Part shown: in pieces, positions 18,483-24,796 of the stretch
Position numbering within the stretch: the stretch's first letter is position 1
Layout: every line of letters begins with the position of its first letter
Assembly: GCA_022842065.1 (NCBI GenBank)
Contig: JALHQH010000012.1
Span: forward strand, 186,001-250,000
Direction: 5' to 3'
Length of the DNA stretch: 64,000 bases
Source of the DNA: Caldilineaceae bacterium
Lineage (GTDB): Bacteria > Chloroflexota > Anaerolineae > Caldilineales > Caldilineaceae
Translations under genes and position numbers: made by a program
Notes under the pieces: model-generated
Told to the model about the DNA's origin: nothing
What the model saw: the letters and a program-made list of their open reading frames with translations, nothing else
Databases searched by the model: none

Positions 18483-19028
18483 TTAGACCGTGCTACGAGG
18501 GGGCTGACAGGTACAGTCAAGACAACCGTGCTGGGCACAGACGCGACACGTTTCTTCCAGCCGTTGACGCAGCACCTGGCGGGCACGATGGCGCCGAACT
18601 TTTAAGTTGTTACGCGTAACCTGGAGCTTGGCCGCTACCGCTGCCGGATCGCCGTCATTTAATTCGAGTGTTTCAATTAATTCCGCATAATCAGCCGGTA
18701 GACTTGGCAACAACGCTCTAAAACAGGCACACAGCACTGCCTCATCTGCCGGTGTAAACACCAGTTCTGCCCGCGGGCCATACGTTTCAAGATAGTTCAT
18801 TTCGATCTGGCGGTGCCGATAGGTATCGATGATCGCATTATGCAAAATGCGATAGAACCACGGGAGCGTGCGTTCGCTATCGCGTAAGTCGGGCGCGGCA
18901 CGCAGCGCTTTGAGCAAACTGTCTTGCAGTACATCTTCCGCTAACGCGGGATCAGCGATCTTTTTGCGTACAAACGCCAGCAAATTGGTTCGTTCCGCCA
19001 GTAAGACGGTTTCCAGCGCTTCACTCAT
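18483..19028 (-). CDS. ECF sigma factor with C-terminal Cys-rich domain (CorE-like, copper-dependent)
   Basis: About 181 residues from the ATG at 19028, with GGGGGTGG upstream; the frame allows 19067. Sigma region 2 is visible as LAEDVLQDSLLKALR and WFYRILHNAIIDTYRHR, and region 4 as DPAAVAAKLQVTRNNLKVRRHRARQ. The tail holds five Cys in the pattern C-x2-C-x4-C-x2-C-x-C (CRVCAQHGCLDCTC). Such tails are known from CorE-type (ECF44) sigma factors, where they bind copper and switch activity without an anti-sigma factor. No anti-sigma gene is adjacent. The neighbouring CopB-type ATPase is a typical target of this class, which supports the call. Confidence 0.85.
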   Translation of the reverse strand: MSEALETVLLAERTNLLAFVRKKIADPALAEDVLQDSLLKALRAAPDLRDSERTLPWFYRILHNAIIDTYRHRQIEMNYLETYGPRAELVFTPADEAVLCACFRALLPSLPADYAELIETLELNDGDPAAVAAKLQVTRNNLKVRRHRARQVLRQRLEETCRVCAQHGCLDCTCQPPRSTV

Positions 19029-19189
19029 CGTTGTTACCACCCCCTGTTCCGGTAATGAGTAGTTCACCCAGTGGATAAAAGACTAACTGGCATTGTGGCA
19101 AATGTCTGTCGATGCTATCCCATTGGACTTGCGGAGAAGAGTTCTTTCTTTTGTCGAAATTAAACGAAGTCGGCGATCTGTTTTGTAAA

Positions 19190-19270
19190 TAGGACGCGGA
19201 TAAACGCGGATTGCCGCGGATGAAAACAAATCCGCGTAGCTCAGCGAAAATCCGCGTCCGAAAAATTTTC
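19190..19270. repeat. CGCGGAT-rich imperfect inverted repeat
   Basis: Multiple CGCGGAT and ATCCGCG units (about 19190-19260) face each other around a short A-rich centre. They form an imperfect hairpin between the sigma gene and the DUF1573-like gene. Short frames across it are repeat artefacts. Confidence 0.6.
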
Positions 19271-19347
19271 ATCGTTATTGGTGCCGCCGAGTCATGTTAC
19301 CTGATGGGAAATCGCCGACGTTGAAAAGTACTGCGCGAAGGACAGCC

Positions 19348-19836
19348 CTAGGGTATCCAATTAGACTTAACCAGCAGTAATGTTTCCGGGGCAGCCGGAT
19401 CATTCGTTCGCAAATGCACGCGAAATAGATGCGGCCCAGCCATCCCTGCGTGCATCATATAATCAAGGACGAGCATGGTTTCCGCGCCAGGGTTGAGTGT
19501 CGTCGAACCGACGACCGCCGGGGGCGGTCAGCACCCCTCGACGACTTCGACCTGGGGTTCGCCCAAAATTTGCAAGGGCTGATCCCCAACATTTTGCAGC
19601 CGAAAGGCGCTGCGAACCGTTTGACCGAGTTTCACATCACCTTCGTCAATGCTCGTCTGGTCTACCACGAGGCTGGGCGCGCCCGTTACTTGGGGTGCTA
19701 CCGTTTTGCTGCCACCTAACCCGCGCCAGACGAAAATGCCACCGATACTGAACAGCAGCACACCAGCTAGGATCCAGATCCAATGGGAACTGCTTGACGG
19801 TTTTTGTGTTTGCTTTTGGAATCTTTTTTTCGTCAC
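19348..19836 (-). CDS. DUF1573-like membrane-anchored protein, candidate selenoprotein (in-frame UGA after Cys)
   Basis: A GTG start at 19836 lies 8 nt after AAGGAG. There is one N-terminal membrane anchor (HWIWILAGVLLFSIGGIFVW) and then a DUF1573/Ig-like domain (TSIDEGDVKLGQTVRSAF, LQNVGDQPLQIL). At codon 103 a UGA (19530-19528) follows a Cys codon. The same frame continues with PPPAVVGSTTLNPGAE ... GPHLFRVHLRTNDPAAPE and ends with TAG at 19348-19350, which is what the rest of this domain should look like. Read as selenocysteine, the product has 162 residues and a Cys-Sec-Pro-Pro site. A SECIS-like hairpin begins 12 nt after the UGA. The gene is last in an operon with the PCxCGC and Met-rich genes. 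The alternative is a nonsense mutation. Confidence 0.8.
19499..19515 (-). promoter_or_regulatory. Candidate bacterial SECIS hairpin for the DUF1573-like gene
   Basis: Minus-strand RNA 19515-19499 folds as GUCGUC-GGUUC-GACGAC: a perfect 6-bp stem with a 5-nt loop, or 7 bp with loop GUU. It starts 12 nt after the UGA at 19530-19528. The E. coli fdhF element has a hairpin of the same 17-nt size starting 11 nt after UGA, with G and U in the apical loop that SelB contacts. SelB binding here is inferred. Confidence 0.7.
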
Positions 19837-19845
19837 AGGATCTCC

Positions 19846-20331
19846 TTATTGCACGGTGTCGGTTACATCGGGGCCGATCACATGGGGATGTGGTCCGCTG
19901 TAGCCGTATTGCGTATCAATTGCCGCATGAATCGCTGGTATGGCTTGTCCTTCATTCACCAGCTTTATCACTTGGCGGGTGATGTCAAGGCAGACGGCAC
20001 AGTAGGCGGCATGATTATCATACTGCGCCATGCTGCCATCGACGTTGAAGTCAGCAATGTAGCAAGCTAGATTATCCTTGTGGGCTAAAGCTTTCTCGCA
20101 GCCACAATGGCAGGGAATTTGGGCGAGAATGTCAGGCTGATCGGTGGCGTACTGATAGGCCACCGCTGCCTCAGTGCCAGCCTCTTGCACAAAATCCGGT
20201 AGGTGTGCGTGCTGATTTGAGCTCAGCGCTTGCGTGGCACTGTGGGCAGTACGGTGCCAGAATTGGTAGCCGATGCCAATGCTACTGCTAGCGAGTACGA
20301 GTAGCAGAAGTAGAACAGGCCATTTACGCAA
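19846..20331 (-). CDS. PCxCGC-motif exported protein (PCYCGC family)
   Basis: I chose the TTG at 20331 because TTAAGGAGATG stands 7 nt upstream. Longer frames would run into the preceding gene. The 161-residue product has an N-terminal membrane segment (WPVLLLLLVLASSSIGIGY) and the motif IPCHCGCEKALAHKDNLACY, followed by YCAVCLD. This matches the PCYCGC-motif (lipo)protein family (PF13798-like), exported Cys/His-rich proteins thought to bind metal. It ends inside the ribosome site of the DUF1573-like gene and follows the Met-rich gene, so the three are co-transcribed. The metal and exact role are not proven; copper is likely from the context. Confidence 0.8.
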   Translation of the reverse strand: MRKWPVLLLLLVLASSSIGIGYQFWHRTAHSATQALSSNQHAHLPDFVQEAGTEAAVAYQYATDQPDILAQIPCHCGCEKALAHKDNLACYIADFNVDGSMAQYDNHAAYCAVCLDITRQVIKLVNEGQAIPAIHAAIDTQYGYSGPHPHVIGPDVTDTVQ

Positions 20332-20428
20332 TTTACATCTCCTTAACCAATGGGGGAGAGCAGCTTTTTGGAGGTCGATAACTTCCTGAAAACTGCTCTC
20401 CTTGCTGCTGTTTGACTGAATGCTACAC

Positions 20429-21439
20429 TTAATGGGAATTAACTGCCCAGGTAAAGGTTTGTTCCGTATCAGCCGGCAAGCCACCAATGACAAGTGAGAG
20501 TTCGGCCGCATTGGTTAGGTCTAGCTCAGCTGTGCGCGCGAAGCGGAGTATGCCCTTGATATGGTGGCCTTCTGGGGTATCTGTCTCCCAAGCTGTTGGG
20601 GTTAACTCGCTGTCACCGAGCAAGAGCTTGGCGCTTTGGGCTAAATCAATCGCAATTGCTTCCGTATGGGAATTGAAGGCCACGTTGAAATCAAGGGTGT
20701 CAGCGTCGGTCTCGTGCAGATTGATGGCTGTTACGACGATTTCCACCGTACCGACCTGGGCTGTCTGGGGTGAATCCGCTGCGACTGCGCCGGTGGTAGC
20801 CGTCATTGGCGTATTGTGCTGCATGTGACCACTCATGTCCATCGTCTGGTGCATTTGGTGCAACTCATGCATCTCTGCCATCATCTGGTCCATCATCTGG
20901 CCCATGATGCCGTGCATGGCTTCCATGTCCATCATCGGCATCTCCATCATGCCGCCATCCATCATACCCTTGCCTTCACCCATTGCCATCGGCATAGTCA
21001 TGGGCATCGTGTGCGTCATGGGCATGTTGCCCTGCATCATCGGCATGTCACCACCCATCATCCCCTGCATGTGATCCATCATCCCATGCATCTGGCCCAT
21101 CATTTGCATCATCATGCCCATCATCTGCATCCGGCGGCCCATTGTGGTCATCTGCTCACCCATGCCGGCTTGCTGCATCGGCATCTTGTCCATCATGCCC
21201 TGGCCTTCACCCATCGCGGGGCCTTGGTGCCGGCTGTGATCAGTCATGGGCGGTGTCGTGCCGGTCATTGGCATGGTGTGAGTCATTGGTTGATTGCCGT
21301 GGTGCTGCTGCCAGTCGGTGCTACCGGCGGCGCTGACGGTGGTAGCTGAATTGGCAATTAGTAAGAATAGCGCCGTGAGCAGCGCGCATGAAAAGAGGGG
21401 GATCGATAGATAACGGCGTAGACGTTGATTGAATTGCAT
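20429..21439 (-). CDS. Exported Met/His-rich copper-binding-like protein
   Basis: 336 residues from the ATG at 21439, preceded by GAGG. A signal peptide (YLSIPLFSCALLTALFLLIA) is followed by about 165 residues with more than 50 Met plus many His, in MxM, MMxM and HxxM clusters. Two internal near-duplicates are visible: MTHTMPMT, and GEGQGMMD/GEGKGMMD. The C-terminal about 120 residues form a soluble domain of unknown type (VEIVVTAINLHETDADTLDF). Met-rich periplasmic segments of this kind bind Cu(I). The gene is the second of the leftward operon (small membrane protein, this gene, PCxCGC, DUF1573). Confidence 0.75.
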   Translation of the reverse strand: MQFNQRLRRYLSIPLFSCALLTALFLLIANSATTVSAAGSTDWQQHHGNQPMTHTMPMTGTTPPMTDHSRHQGPAMGEGQGMMDKMPMQQAGMGEQMTTMGRRMQMMGMMMQMMGQMHGMMDHMQGMMGGDMPMMQGNMPMTHTMPMTMPMAMGEGKGMMDGGMMEMPMMDMEAMHGIMGQMMDQMMAEMHELHQMHQTMDMSGHMQHNTPMTATTGAVAADSPQTAQVGTVEIVVTAINLHETDADTLDFNVAFNSHTEAIAIDLAQSAKLLLGDSELTPTAWETDTPEGHHIKGILRFARTAELDLTNAAELSLVIGGLPADTEQTFTWAVNSH

Positions 21440-21507
21440 GGTAACCTCGTGTAATTTGGTAGACTGGATCGCGACTTTTACGCCAGTCAGCTGATGATTT
21501 GAGCCAT

Positions 21508-21663
21508 TTAACTTATGGGAGCGTGGTCTGTTGTTAACCACGCATAGAGCCAGAACGCAAGACAGACACTTAACAAATAGACAAGGAGCGCACGTTCGAA
21601 GGAGAGCAGATAGAAAAGCGCTAGGCCTCCAACCGGCATACCTAACAACCCATAGCGCCACAT
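21508..21663 (-). CDS. Small membrane protein, 51 residues
   Basis: The ATG at 21663 has a strong AAAGGAGG ribosome site 4-5 nt upstream. The product (MWRYGLLGMPVGGLALFYLL ... WLTTDHAPIS) has two hydrophobic stretches and a short polar tail. It is the first gene after the promoter at 21719-21750 and lies upstream of the Met-rich gene, so it belongs to the metal operon. No family recognised. Confidence 0.65.
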   Translation of the reverse strand: MWRYGLLGMPVGGLALFYLLSFERALLVYLLSVCLAFWLYAWLTTDHAPIS

Positions 21664-21718
21664 CTTTGCCTCCTTTCTCACTCCGCGCTCATCTTGCTGT
21701 CTTGTCACTTCTACTGCC

Positions 21719-21750
21719 AGCATAGCGCTTAGATGTGAAGAGAATGTGAA
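21719..21750 (-). promoter_or_regulatory. Promoter of the leftward metal operon with OmpR-type direct repeat
   Basis: On the minus strand, TTCACAT-N4-TTCACATCT (21750-21731) is an 11-bp-period direct repeat. TATGCT (21724-21719) follows 6 nt later as a -10 box. The repeat overlaps the -35 position. The architecture is identical to the divergent promoter at 21810-21841. Control by the response regulator at 24064 is inferred. Confidence 0.65.
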
Positions 21751-21809
21751 GCAACTATAGGCGGATTATAGAGAAGGTAGCTTTGCGAGAATAATATCCC
21801 TGCAATTCG

Positions 21810-21841
21810 TTCATATTTTCTTCATATCTGTTTGTTATACT
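21810..21841 (+). promoter_or_regulatory. Promoter of the rightward metal operon with OmpR-type direct repeat
   Basis: TTCATAT-N4-TTCATATCT (21810-21829) is followed 6 nt later by TATACT (21836-21841). An 11-bp repeat period over the -35 region is typical of sites activated by OmpR/PhoB-family regulators such as CopR/CusR. It reads toward the DUF305, thioredoxin-like, response regulator and kinase genes. Confidence 0.65.
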
Positions 21842-21892
21842 AATGAAAATTCCGTTAGCACAGGTCAGCAGTAGTATCACACAGGAGGAACG

Positions 21893-22070
21893 ATGAGAAA
21901 CAGCTAACCATTGACAAAGCTTTGCCGACGCGCCTTTTTAGAAGGAATCGTTGGCCCACCCTTACTTTTTAGTTTACCAGGATAGCCAGGGCGGCTGGCG
22001 CGTTACTGTCGAAGTGCGCAAGGTACAGCCGGAGACGATTCGCCAAAACTTTGTTATTACGATTCCATAG
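21893..22070 (+). pseudogene. Remnant of a small exported gene
   Basis: An excellent ribosome site (ACAGGAGG) precedes an ATG that stops after four codons (MRNS). Beyond it one frame gives RRAFLEGIVGPPLLFSLP, like a Tat signal, and another frame gives DSQGGWRVTVEVRKVQPETI, ending at TAG 22068-22070. The second piece resembles the C-terminal beta-strands of FixH/YtkA-like or CopC-like domains, but this is weak. Several lesions make it a decayed gene directly downstream of the regulated promoter. Confidence 0.45.
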
Positions 22071-22092
22071 TTTCCGAAAGGAACACTTTATC

Positions 22093-22698
22093 ATGCATAT
22101 TTATAGCAAATTAACAGTTTTACTCATTTTACCTCTTCTCCTGCTAAGCGCTTGTACAGGTGGTATGCCTGGCATGTCCGGCGACTCCAACGGGAGCATG
22201 CAGAGTATGGACAAGGCAACCACGATGCCAATGGATCATAGCAACATGCAGATGGATGCATCCCAACCATTCGACGCCCAGTTCATTGACAGCATGATCG
22301 AACATCATCAGGGTGCGATTGATATGGCGCAGGCAGCGTTGCAACAGGCGGAACACGCTGAACTCAAAACAATGGCCGAGGCGATTATTACCGCCCAGAA
22401 CACCGAGATCGAGCAGATGCAGGGATGGCGCACAGCCTGGTATCCTGATTTGCCCCCCACCGGCGGCATGGACATGAGCATGGGCGATATGGTGATCAGC
22501 AGCGATGAGAACATTCCTTTTGACCAGCGCTTTCTGACAGCCATGATTTCTCACCATCAGGGTGCGATCGAGATGGCGCAGATGGCGCAGCAGATGGCCG
22601 AACACCAGGAGATCAAAGACTTAGCTGATGCCATCAGCACTGCTCAACAGGCGGAGATCGAGCAAATGCAGCAGTGGGAGCAGGCGTGGTTCCAGTAA
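22093..22698 (+). CDS. DUF305 lipoprotein, two DUF305 units
   Basis: 201 residues from the ATG at 22093, with AAAGGAAC upstream. A lipobox (LLLLSAC) places it outside the membrane. A Met-rich stretch (MPGMSGDSNGSMQSMD, MPMDHSNMQMD) precedes two helical DUF305 repeats. Each repeat carries the family signature (SMIEHHQGAIDMAQ and AMISHHQGAIEMAQ) and ends with a Trp-rich tail. DUF305 proteins are ferritin-like helical bundles often found in copper-resistance loci; biochemical function is unproven. It is the first intact gene of the rightward operon. Confidence 0.88.
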   Translation: MHIYSKLTVLLILPLLLLSACTGGMPGMSGDSNGSMQSMDKATTMPMDHSNMQMDASQPFDAQFIDSMIEHHQGAIDMAQAALQQAEHAELKTMAEAIITAQNTEIEQMQGWRTAWYPDLPPTGGMDMSMGDMVISSDENIPFDQRFLTAMISHHQGAIEMAQMAQQMAEHQEIKDLADAISTAQQAEIEQMQQWEQAWFQ

Positions 22699-23005
22699 GA
22701 TTATTGTTTAGTTCAGGTGAAAATTCGGGTGCGCTGGTGGCCGTAGACAGGTAGAAGGAGCATTCGTTCCGGAAATCAGACTTTTTACGCTTTAGCCGGC
22801 AAATGCATAAGACGAGCCAAGTGGGAGATCCGCACGCGCCATTTGGAGGAGTTGCTCGATAATGTCTTGGGCTTGCTGCCGGTAATGTTGCAATGCGCCG
22901 ATTTTATACAGGTCGAAGAAATCGCCCACTACATGACGGTGGTTGGCACGCTCACTATCTTCAAAGCGCACAAGACTCCATAAGCATATACGAAAAAGGA
23001 AAGCA
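22699..23005. other. Unassigned 307-nt stretch
   Basis: Both strands have plausible short frames. One on the minus strand ends DIIEQLLQMARADLPLGSSY (stop at 22792). One on the plus strand reads RTRHLEELLDNVLGLLPVML and stops at 22981-22983. Neither has a ribosome site or a recognised family, and they exclude each other. It may be a decayed gene. No terminator is obvious. Confidence 0.35.
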
Positions 23006-23443
23006 ATGAAATTTGTATACAACCCTTTATCTTGGCACCAACATCGCGGATTCAAGCAACTCAGTGTGATGTTGAGTTTGCTACTAGGATTACTCAGCGT
23101 ATTCGGTTGCAGCAGCAATACATCCCCAACGTTGCCGACACCCGTGGGAGCAACCAGCAGCCTGAATACGTTTATTTTCCTTTACACAGACAACTGACTA
23201 CCTTGAAAGGAGATGCAGCCCATCGTGAATGGGCTTGAACGTGAGTTTTCTGAACAGTTTGCCTTCGAGCGGAGCGATGCCAACACAGAAGACGGCCAAG
23301 CGTTCTTGCGCGCGTACGGTCTGCGCGCTCATCCCAGCTATGTCATCGTCGCACCGGATGGGCAAGTGCTCTGGCAGTTTACGGGAGCGCTTAGCGCCGA
23401 CGCCTTGCGCCAACAGATGTGTCGGTATGGCAGCCAATGTTAA
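23006..23443 (+). CDS. Thioredoxin-like lipoprotein, candidate selenoprotein with UxxU active site
   Basis: The ATG at 23006 follows AAAAAGGA. A signal with lipobox LLSVFGC (Cys35) precedes a thioredoxin fold: beta-strand TFIFLYTDN, active site, helix EMQPIVNGLEREF, then FERSDANTEDGQAFLRAYGL, a cis-Pro loop (AHPSYVIV) and DGQVLWQFTG. At both active-site positions the codon is UGA (23195-23197, residue 64, and 23204-23206, residue 67), enclosing Leu-Pro. The site therefore reads Sec-Leu-Pro-Sec where relatives would have Cys-x-Pro-Cys. The frame is otherwise open to 23443 (145 residues). A SECIS-like hairpin starts 10 nt after the second UGA. If UGA were a stop, the protein would end just before its active site. 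Likely an extracytoplasmic oxidoreductase. Confidence 0.82.
23217..23235 (+). promoter_or_regulatory. Candidate bacterial SECIS hairpin for the thioredoxin-like gene
   Basis: AGCCCAU-CGUGA-AUGGGCU is a perfect 7-bp stem with a 5-nt loop containing GU. It begins 10 nt after the second UGA (19 nt after the first). The inner 17-nt hairpin starts 11 nt after UGA, the same as in E. coli fdhF. A single element would have to serve both UGA codons. Confidence 0.7.
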
Positions 23444-23485
23444 GCGCCAAATTGTCTTCCGTATCCGATTTGAGGTAAAAGTTCG

Positions 23486-24067
23486 ATGCAGACTTATTCG
23501 CATTTGCTGATTACTGCTGTGTTGGATCGTCAACTTGTGCGCCGCCAAATCCGGGTGCATACGATTGCGCTGTTAACGGGCTCCGTCTTGCCCGACATCC
23601 CATTTTTCTTACTGACCCTGTTGGGCGAAGTTTACTTTCGCTGGTTCACCGCAACCCCTACCGGCGAAAGTCCAATGGTGTACATGCATTTTACCCTCTT
23701 CTTTACCGATCCGCTCTGGATCATTAGCCACAACTTCTTCCATGCGCCTTTCATACTTAGCATGTTGGGCCTGGCCGGTTTTGCCGGTGTACAGTGGGGG
23801 CAATGGTGGGGACGCGTGTTACTCTGGTTTGCAGTGGGCGCGGGTCTGCACACGTTCATTGATATTTTTACTCACAGCAGCGATGGTCCTTTGCTCTTCT
23901 TTCCATTCAACTGGCGCTACCGCTTCCGCAGCCCGGTGAGCTACTGGGAGCAGACAAACTTCGGTCTCACCTTTACGATCTTGGAACATCTCGCTGATCT
24001 GGGTATTCTGGTTTATCTGTTTTGGCAGTGGCACCGGCAACGCCTGACCAGTAGAATGGCTGGATGA
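23486..24067 (+). CDS. Membrane protein, YdjM-like metal-dependent hydrolase fold
   Basis: 193 residues with four to five membrane segments. His/Asp residues are arranged as in the DUF457/YdjM group: SHLLITAV near the N-terminus, [20 protein letters not shown] and [22 protein letters not shown]. Members are predicted membrane-bound metal-dependent hydrolases with unclear substrates. The stop codon overlaps the response regulator start (ATGATGA), so it belongs to the rightward operon. The link to metal stress is by context only. Confidence 0.65.
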   Translation: MQTYSHLLITAVLDRQLVRRQIRVHTIALLTGSVLPDIPFFLLTLLGEVYFRWFTATPTGESPMVYMHFTLFFTDPLWIISHNFFHAPFILSMLGLAGFAGVQWGQWWGRVLLWFAVGAGLHTFIDIFTHSSDGPLLFFPFNWRYRFRSPVSYWEQTNFGLTFTILEHLADLGILVYLFWQWHRQRLTSRMAG

Positions 24068-24786
24068 TGACAACCACAATTTTAGTGATCGAAGACGACC
24101 GCCAGATTCGCAAGGTGGTTGAAAGCTATTTGCAGCAAGCCGGCTACCATGTGTTGACCGCCGTCGACGGCAGTAGTGGGTTGGCGCTGGCTCAACAGGA
24201 AAAACCGGCCTTGTTGGTGTTGGACCTGATGCTGCCCGACGTGGACGGGTGGGAGATTGCCAAGCGGCTGCGCGCCAGCAGCGACCCAGCGGTGGCCAGC
24301 ATCTACATTATCATGCTGACGGCGCGCGTCGAAGAGACGGATCGCGTGGTGGGGCTGGAGCTGGGTGCGGATGATTATGTGACCAAACCCTTCAGCCCGC
24401 GCGAACTGGTGGCCCGTGTGCGCGCTGCCCTGCGCCGGCTGGAAACGATCCCCAACAGCAGTGAGATCCAAGTGCTGCAAACCGGCGCGCTGCGGCTCGA
24501 TCCCCACTATCGGACGCTCATTCTAGACGGCAAGGTGATCGAACTGACCAGCACCGAGTTTGACCTGCTGCATCATTTTATGTTGCATCCTGGTCGCCCC
24601 TTTAGTCGGAGCGAATTACTCGATGTCACCCAACCCGATGCGCTGGGGGATATCGCGGCCTATGAGCGCACGATTGATGTTCATGTCAAAAATCTGCGCC
24701 AAAAGCTGGGCACAACGGGCCGCCATAGCCGCTTTATCGAAACGGTGCATGGCATCGGTTATCGCTTTGCCCCGGATGCGGAATGA
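24064..24786 (+). CDS. OmpR/PhoB-family response regulator
   Basis: 240 residues; the start may be the ATG at 24064 or 24067. The receiver domain shows the acidic pair EDD, the phospho-acceptor Asp in [14 protein letters not shown], Thr in MLTAR and Lys in YVTKPF. A winged-helix domain at about 145-235 has the usual [17 protein letters not shown] and [15 protein letters not shown]. It overlaps the preceding gene and is followed 10 nt later by its kinase. The 11-bp direct repeats in the two promoters near 21.7-21.8 kb are the obvious candidate targets. Confidence 0.93.
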   Translation: MMTTTILVIEDDRQIRKVVESYLQQAGYHVLTAVDGSSGLALAQQEKPALLVLDLMLPDVDGWEIAKRLRASSDPAVASIYIIMLTARVEETDRVVGLELGADDYVTKPFSPRELVARVRAALRRLETIPNSSEIQVLQTGALRLDPHYRTLILDGKVIELTSTEFDLLHHFMLHPGRPFSRSELLDVTQPDALGDIAAYERTIDVHVKNLRQKLGTTGRHSRFIETVHGIGYRFAPDAE

Positions 24787-24796
24787 AAGTTAACCG

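Noticed and set aside
19348..19836. Simple truncated DUF1573 gene ending at the UGA
   Set aside because: The frame continues with coherent domain sequence for 60 codons and a SECIS-like hairpin is present, so truncation is the weaker reading, though not excluded.
20816..21349. His-rich frame on the plus strand (HHLVHHLAHD)
   Set aside because: It is the antisense of the Met-rich repeat region. CAT/ATG codons in antisense give His automatically, and the Met-rich gene has a signal peptide and operon context.
23213..23443. Separate small gene starting at the ATG at 23213
   Set aside because: AAGGAG lies too close to this ATG, and the product would be a thioredoxin fold lacking its first strand and active site. 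The upstream frame joins it perfectly through the two UGA codons.
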